27,981 bases of DNA from SYFY01 sp031385325. Lineage in GTDB: Bacteria; Pseudomonadota; Gammaproteobacteria; Pseudomonadales; Azotimanducaceae. This document shows, piece after piece, positions 23,899 to 27,981 of this stretch. The notes under the pieces are model-generated. The model ran no database searches. It saw nothing but the letters and a program-made list of their open reading frames with translations, and was not told the origin of the DNA. The position numbers and the translations under genes are program-made. The stretch spans positions 1 to 27,981 of the forward strand of contig JANNBJ010000098.1 of assembly GCA_031385325.1 (NCBI GenBank), given 5' to 3'. Position 1 is the stretch's first letter. The number at the start of each line of letters is the position of its first letter.

Positions 23899-24315
23899 AT
23901 GGAACAGTTCTTCGCGTTCATCGGCAATCATCCCATGCTCGCAGGCAGCTTTGCGATTCTGCTGGTGCTCTTCATTCGCAATGAAATGAATCGAGGCGGC
24001 ACAGGTATCAGCACGCAAAAGCTGGTTGATATGGTGAATCGCGAAGAAGCAGTGCTGGTCGATTTGCGCGACAAGAAAGAATTCGACCAGGGGCACCTGG
24101 TTGGTTCCCTGAATGTTCCTTATGCGTCCATTGAAACTCGGGTCGACGAATTGACGCGCTTCAAGGAACGACCGCTCGTGTTGATTTGTCGAATGGGGCA
24201 GCATGCCGGCACCGCAGGTACGATTCTTCGCAAGAAAGGTTTTGCCAATGTCAGCCGACTGAACGGTGGCTTCATGGAGTGGCGGAATCAGAATTTGCCG
24301 GTGGTGCGCGCATGA
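23899..24315 (+). CDS. Membrane-anchored rhodanese-like protein (YibN-like)
   Basis: A 138-residue protein with an N-terminal membrane helix (about residues 12-27, MLAGSFAILLVLFI) and one rhodanese domain (about 36-135). The active-site loop is CRMGQHAG with Cys97; LVDLRDKKEFDQGHLVGSLNVPY and GFANVSRLNGGFMEW are standard rhodanese motifs. It is the yibN equivalent that sits upstream of secB in Gammaproteobacteria. The ATG at 23899 follows the TATAAT promoter; the longer in-frame start at 23845 lies upstream of it. It overlaps secB by ATGA, where grxC normally intervenes. Confidence 0.92.
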   Translation: MEQFFAFIGNHPMLAGSFAILLVLFIRNEMNRGGTGISTQKLVDMVNREEAVLVDLRDKKEFDQGHLVGSLNVPYASIETRVDELTRFKERPLVLICRMGQHAGTAGTILRKKGFANVSRLNGGFMEWRNQNLPVVRA

Positions 24316-24833
24316 GTGAACAGAATGCAGACTCGGCGACGTCGACTGGTTCAGGCAACGGCCAGATTCGGCTCGATCGGATCTATCTCAAGGATGCTTC
24401 GTTTGAGTCTCCCGGCACTCCCGAAGTGTTTGGTGAGGAATGGAAGCCAGAGCTCAATGTAGATATTGGCGCGCGCACCAATGGTGGTCCCAATGGCCTG
24501 TTCGAAGTGGTGTTGAGCACGACAGTGCGGGCCAAGCGGGCCAACGGAAAAACAGCGTATATCGTTGAGGCTCAGCAAGCCGGGCTGTTTCACGTTCAGG
24601 GAATTGTTGGAGAAATGCTCCAGCGAGCGTTGGGTACCATCTGTCCCACCACCTTGTTTCCGTATCTTCGCGAGTCCGTTGATGCGCTGGTCGTCCGAGG
24701 CGGTTTTCCACCGCTGCATCTGGCCCCAGTCAACTTTGAAGCCTTATATCGGCAGGCAGTGGCACAACAAAAAACGCAGACCCAGGCTGAGGCGCAGGCA
24801 AACAACGCTGCCGCCGATACAGTCAAACACTGA
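24312..24833 (+). CDS. secB: Protein-export chaperone SecB
   Basis: A 173-residue cytosolic tetrameric chaperone that holds preproteins unfolded and delivers them to SecA. Seen: IYLKDASFESPGTPEVF near residues 24-40, LNVDIGARTNG, FEVVLSTTVRAK, YIVEAQQAGLFHVQG, LGTICPTTLFPYLRESVDALVVRGGFPPLHLAPVNFEALY, and a Q/A-rich tail (TQAEAQANNAAADTV). The ATG at 24312 forms an ATGA overlap with the rhodanese stop. It ends 8 bases from the convergent trmL stop, with no obvious terminator between them. Confidence 0.97.
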   Translation: MSEQNADSATSTGSGNGQIRLDRIYLKDASFESPGTPEVFGEEWKPELNVDIGARTNGGPNGLFEVVLSTTVRAKRANGKTAYIVEAQQAGLFHVQGIVGEMLQRALGTICPTTLFPYLRESVDALVVRGGFPPLHLAPVNFEALYRQAVAQQKTQTQAEAQANNAAADTVKH

Positions 24834-24841
24834 GGCGATGA

Positions 24842-25303
24842 TCAACTGCTGGCAAAGTCATGCTGACGCCAGGCTTCGTACACGGCGACCGCCACGGCGT
24901 TAGAGAGGTTCAGGCTTCTTGAGGTCGGTTGCATCGGAATACGCAGCCGCTGTGCAGGTGGCAGCGTATTGATAACCTCGTCGGGAAGCCCCCGACTTTC
25001 CGGGCCGAAGATCAGCGTGTCAGCTGCCAGGTAGCGGATCGCGTGGTGATCGCTTTTCCCTTTTGTAGTGAACACGAAAACACGCTCGAGAGGTCGGCCA
25101 CTCAAATAGTCCGTTAGATTGTCATGGATGCTGACTCTGGCCCACTCGTGATAGTCGAGTCCGGCCCGCTTCAAACGGCGATCCGACCATTCAAATCCAA
25201 GCGGTCTGATCAGGTGCAGATGGGTGCCGGTATTCGCGCAAAGGCGGATGATATTGCCTGTATTTGGTGGAATTTCAGGCTCGAAGAGCACAACGTTGAA
25301 CAA
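24842..25303 (-). CDS. trmL: tRNA (cytidine(34)-2'-O)-methyltransferase TrmL
   Basis: A 153-residue SPOUT-class (trefoil-knot) methyltransferase that 2'-O-methylates the wobble base of tRNA-Leu. Motifs: VVLFEPEIPPNTGNIIRLCANTG (1-25 region), LGFEWSDRRLKRAGLDYHEW, LIFGPESRGLP, RIPMQPTSRSLNLSNAVAVAVYEAWRQ, which forms the cofactor knot. The length is typical. It follows ntrC after 6 bases on the same strand, so ntrB-ntrC-trmL is probably one transcript. Confidence 0.95.
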   Translation of the reverse strand: MFNVVLFEPEIPPNTGNIIRLCANTGTHLHLIRPLGFEWSDRRLKRAGLDYHEWARVSIHDNLTDYLSGRPLERVFVFTTKGKSDHHAIRYLAADTLIFGPESRGLPDEVINTLPPAQRLRIPMQPTSRSLNLSNAVAVAVYEAWRQHDFASS

Positions 25304-25309
25304 GGCTGG

Positions 25310-26725
25310 TTAGTCCGGCATGCCGAGTTCCTGCATTTTCCGGGTTAGCGTGTTGCGTCCCCAGCCCAGCAGGATTGCCGCGTCCTTCTTACGTCCGCCC
25401 GTTTTCGCCAATGCTGCAAGAATGACTGTTCGCTCGAAAATTGGAGTGGCGATATCCAGCAACCTTGAATCTGGGGCGCTGAGCAGCGTATTGGTCGCCC
25501 ACTCTGATAACGCCTCGTCCCAGGTTCTATCAGCCGTGATCGACGTTTCTCGGACTGAAGGCACCAGATCCTGCGGAAAATCCGCGGTTTGGACCTCCTG
25601 CCCCGGCGCCATGACCGTTAACCATCGACAGGTGTTCTCCAATTGCCGCACATTGCCTGGCCAAGGCAGGTTCATAAGGAGTTCCTGTGCGCCAGAAGAC
25701 AATCGTTTGCACTCGACGTTTAGCTCTTGCGCGGCGATCTGCAGGAAGTGTCTGGCCAGTAAAGGAATATCTGCCCGGCGTTCGGCCAGCGTTGGCAGGT
25801 GGATCCGAATGACATTCAATCGGTGGAAAAGATCTTCACGGAACCGGCCATCCTTGACCAACTCCTGGAGGTTCTGGTGCGTGGCGGCAACGATACGAAC
25901 GTCGGTCCGCACTGGCGAGTGGCCACCGACGCGAAAGAACTCGCCGGCGGACAGGACTCTCAGCAATCGGGTTTGTGCAGACGCTGGCATGTCACCGATT
26001 TCATCAAGAAACAACGTGCCGCCGTGGGCTTGTTCGAATCGACCGATGCGGCGAGCCACCGCTCCGCTGAATGCACCTTTTTCGTGGCCAAACAGCTCAC
26101 TTTCAATGAGTTCACTCGGTATCGCAGCCATGTTCAGGGCGACAAATGTTGAGTTCGCGCGTGGGCTGTGTTCGTGCAAGGCGCGAGCGACCAGCTCTTT
26201 GCCGGTGCCTGAAGCTCCATTGATCAGCACCGAGACATTGGATGCAGCGAGTCGGCCAATCGCCCGGAAGACATCCTGCATCGCCGGTGCCTGGCCGATG
26301 ATCTCGGTTCTTGGTTCGCTGTGCCCATCGTCCGTGATCGGACTCTGCTCGCGCATTGCCTCTGCGTGGGCGATGGCTCGAGTCAGCACTGCAACGGCTT
26401 CGTCAACGTCAAAAGGTTTGGCCAGATACTCGAAGGCGCCGTGTTGATAGCTCTGCACTGCGCTTTCCAGATCGGAGTGCGCGGTCATTACAACAACGGG
26501 AAGTTTGGGGTGTCGTTCCTGGACGACTTTGACAAAGCTCAGTCCGTCCATTCCAGGCATTCGAATATCAGTCAGGATGACGGTTGGTGTTTCCTGGGCC
26601 AAAGCTTCCAACGCATCCTCTGCAGACGCGAACAAGGTGACCGGGATACCCGCTTGATCGAGTGCTTTTTCCAGTACCCAGCGAATGGATCGATCATCGT
26701 CGACGACCCAGACTCTGGCGCTCAA
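25310..26725 (-). CDS. ntrC: Nitrogen regulation response regulator NtrC
   Basis: A 471-residue sigma-54 activator (NtrC/GlnG). The receiver domain (1-120) has acidic pocket Asp9-Asp11 and phosphoacceptor Asp53 (LTDIRMPGMDG). The AAA+ domain (about 140-380) has Walker A GASGTGKE (170-177), Walker B TLFLDEIG (237-244) and the sigma-54 loop, which reads GAFSGA (217-222) instead of GAFTGA. The C-terminal Fis-type HTH is about 435-471 (GGRKKDAAILLGWGRNTLTRKMQELG). The start is TTG at 26725: it gives the usual N terminus (SARVWVVDDDRSIRWVLEKAL), has GGGGAA upstream, and overlaps the ntrB stop as TTGA. Longer in-frame starts add unrelated residues. Confidence 0.95.
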   Translation of the reverse strand: MSARVWVVDDDRSIRWVLEKALDQAGIPVTLFASAEDALEALAQETPTVILTDIRMPGMDGLSFVKVVQERHPKLPVVVMTAHSDLESAVQSYQHGAFEYLAKPFDVDEAVAVLTRAIAHAEAMREQSPITDDGHSEPRTEIIGQAPAMQDVFRAIGRLAASNVSVLINGASGTGKELVARALHEHSPRANSTFVALNMAAIPSELIESELFGHEKGAFSGAVARRIGRFEQAHGGTLFLDEIGDMPASAQTRLLRVLSAGEFFRVGGHSPVRTDVRIVAATHQNLQELVKDGRFREDLFHRLNVIRIHLPTLAERRADIPLLARHFLQIAAQELNVECKRLSSGAQELLMNLPWPGNVRQLENTCRWLTVMAPGQEVQTADFPQDLVPSVRETSITADRTWDEALSEWATNTLLSAPDSRLLDIATPIFERTVILAALAKTGGRKKDAAILLGWGRNTLTRKMQELGMPD

Positions 26726-27825
26726 GATAATTCCCCGGCCGGCCGGGAAACCTGGGGTTGCGACGTTGGCAGCTGAATCGTGAACAGAGTCTGGCCAGGC
26801 CTGCTTGTGCATTCGATGATTCCGCTGTGATCCGTGATGATGGTCTGCGTCAATGCAAGACCCAGGCCAGTCCCTTCGGGCCGACCACTGATCATTGGGA
26901 AGAATATGCGTTCAGCAAGCGCTGGATTCACACCCGGTCCGTTGTCTTCGATGTCAATTCGGATAGCACTGCGATGCCGGTGTCGGCCAACGGTCACCTG
27001 CCGAGCGATCCGGGTTCGAATCCTCACCGTTGGACCAGCAGTATCCCGCAAAGCCTGGCACGCATTTCTTACAACGTTAAGACCGGCCTGGAGTAGTTGG
27101 TCGCGATCGGCGATTAGAGGCGGCAGACTGGGATCGTAGTCCCGGATCATCGTTATGGCCGTGAACTCGGCACCAGCGAGCGCCAGAACGCGCTCAAGTA
27201 CTTCGTGGACGTTGCATTCCGCGAAGCGGGGCGTGGAACGCAGACGCATCATGCGATCGACGAGGTCCCTCAATCGATCAACCTCGCCCAGAATGATGCC
27301 GGTGTACTCGCGTAGTTGCTCGGAAGGTAACTCGCGCTCCAGCAATTGAGCTGCACCGCGAATGCCACCGAGCGGATTTTTGACCTCGTGGGCGAGCCCG
27401 CGGATGAGTTGCAGCGAAGTTTCCTGCTGACTTGCCAACTGGTCATCGCGGCTGAAACGCAATTGGATATCCAGTGGTTGTAACTCCAGCAGCAACGCGT
27501 TTCCCTCAGGTAGCGGCGTCGCGCTCACGTCAAGGATCAGGTGACTTCGGTCTGGCAGCGTGATTTCCAGTTTTCGGACGGTGACGGATTGCAGATCGAT
27601 GAGTGCGCGATTGAGCGTGCGGACGATGTTTTCGTCAGCCTGCAAGAGGTCACTCACCGGAAGGCCGATGGTCTGTTCTCTGGATCGGCTCAGGAGATTC
27701 TCTGCGGCGGGGTTCAGATACAACACGCTCAAATGTTGATCCACGACGACAATCCCGGTCCGTTGATTGTCGACGATATACGCGGCAGTCGTATGCGCAG
27801 AGGCCAATGGAATGATTTCAGTCAT
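26722..27825 (-). CDS. ntrB: Nitrogen regulation sensor kinase NtrB
   Basis: A 367-residue cytosolic histidine kinase/phosphatase (NtrB/GlnL) that phosphorylates NtrC under nitrogen limitation and is controlled by PII. The PAS domain is about 15-115 (IVDNQRTGIVVVDQHLSVLYLNPAAENLL). The H box is GLAHEVKNPLGGIRGAAQLL with His146; the N box is NVVRNACQAL; G boxes are DNGPGV and GTGLGLAL. No transmembrane segment is present. The ATG at 27825 is preferred to a TTG at 27837. A NtrC-type site lies 50-66 bases upstream, suggesting autoregulation. It overlaps ntrC by 4 bases. Confidence 0.95.
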   Translation of the reverse strand: MTEIIPLASAHTTAAYIVDNQRTGIVVVDQHLSVLYLNPAAENLLSRSREQTIGLPVSDLLQADENIVRTLNRALIDLQSVTVRKLEITLPDRSHLILDVSATPLPEGNALLLELQPLDIQLRFSRDDQLASQQETSLQLIRGLAHEVKNPLGGIRGAAQLLERELPSEQLREYTGIILGEVDRLRDLVDRMMRLRSTPRFAECNVHEVLERVLALAGAEFTAITMIRDYDPSLPPLIADRDQLLQAGLNVVRNACQALRDTAGPTVRIRTRIARQVTVGRHRHRSAIRIDIEDNGPGVNPALAERIFFPMISGRPEGTGLGLALTQTIITDHSGIIECTSRPGQTLFTIQLPTSQPQVSRPAGELS

Positions 27826-27854
27826 ACGGAATTTCAAGCAAGAACCGAACCAAG

Positions 27855-27891
27855 TGCACTACTCAGCGATAGATCGCACCAAAGTAGTGCA
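27855..27891. promoter_or_regulatory. NtrC-type binding site and larger inverted repeat upstream of ntrB
   Basis: CGCACCAAAGTAGTGCA at 27875-27891 matches the enteric NtrC site model GCAC-N7-GTGC, with the same 17-base length. It lies 50-66 bases upstream of the ntrB ATG. In addition TGCACTACT (27855-27863) and AGTAGTGCA (27883-27891) form a perfect 9-bp inverted repeat with a 19-base spacer, so the right arm is shared. The arrangement suggests two NtrC dimers or an alternative site, and autogenous control of ntrBC. Confidence 0.65.
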
Positions 27892-27912
27892 TAGCGCTGG
27901 AGAGAGCAAGTC

Positions 27913-27964
27913 GAAGAGGGGGACTGAAGAGGGGGACTGAAGAGGGGGACTGATGAGGGGGACG
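27913..27964. repeat. Four tandem copies of a 13-bp G-rich repeat
   Basis: GAAGAGGGGGACT is repeated exactly at 27913-27925, 27926-27938 and 27939-27951, with a fourth diverged copy GATGAGGGGGACG at 27952-27964. The period of 13 is not a multiple of three, so it is non-coding. On the plus strand it holds four runs of five G with 8-base loops. It lies upstream of ntrB and shares the AGGGG(G)AC core with the repeats at the left end of the window. Confidence 0.85.
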
Positions 27965-27981
27965 GGCATAGCTGAAAATAC

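Noticed and set aside
27838..27853. Sigma-54-like element on the minus strand upstream of ntrB (TTGG, then GC after 10 bases, TTGCT)
   Set aside because: The GG-N10-GC spacing fits, but the CAC part is missing, and transcription would start at the ATG, leaving no leader. Also only 23 bases separate it from the NtrC site. Likely chance.

Overview
The window is a dense, chromosomal stretch of a gammaproteobacterium. The evidence is the gene set (YggX, SecB, EnvC, TrmL, the NtrB/NtrC pair, a tRNA-Phe with an encoded CCA end) and its order. Read right to left, ntrB-ntrC-trmL-secB-rhodanese-gpmI-envC-ctpA-yibQ-like-hisA-hisB-mutY-yggX follows, as I recall it, the backbone order of Pseudomonas-type genomes. 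Differences are that grxC, hisH and hisF are absent from their usual slots, and that a GST-like gene and a Rieske/VOC pair are inserted. I cannot name a genus.

Left part (1-4883): GGGGACAT repeats, a RidA-family gene, a prohibitin/SPFH membrane protein, an SLC13-type permease with RCK_C-like central domains, an acyl-CoA dehydrogenase, and tRNA-Phe(GAA) with a good promoter. Next (4884-9159) is a mostly non-coding gap, then a translationally coupled pair: an Anbu proteasome-type protein and a large transglutaminase/DUF2126 protein. A drug/metabolite exporter, panC-panB, a beta-helix lipoprotein, yggX, mutY and a DUF6316-like small gene follow on the minus strand (9128-14900).

Middle (15027-17611): a small conserved-looking hypothetical gene, hisB and hisA directly adjacent without hisH, and a convergent polysaccharide-deacetylase gene that overlaps hisA and has no ordinary start codon. 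Then (17748-22676) VOC-Rieske, ctpA, envC and gpmI, mixing envelope maintenance with glycolysis. The right part (22792-27981) has a GST-like gene, the divergent rhodanese-secB pair, and ntrB-ntrC-trmL. Upstream of ntrB lie a strong NtrC-site match and a four-copy 13-bp G-rich tandem repeat.

Most genes are ordinary housekeeping genes. The parts most worth a second look are the Anbu/transglutaminase pair without its usual ATP-grasp and alpha-E partners nearby, the hisB-hisA junction, the start of the deacetylase gene, the NtrC site plus G-tract repeat before ntrB, and the GAFSGA variant in NtrC. I found no CRISPR array, complete insertion sequence, prophage or origin.
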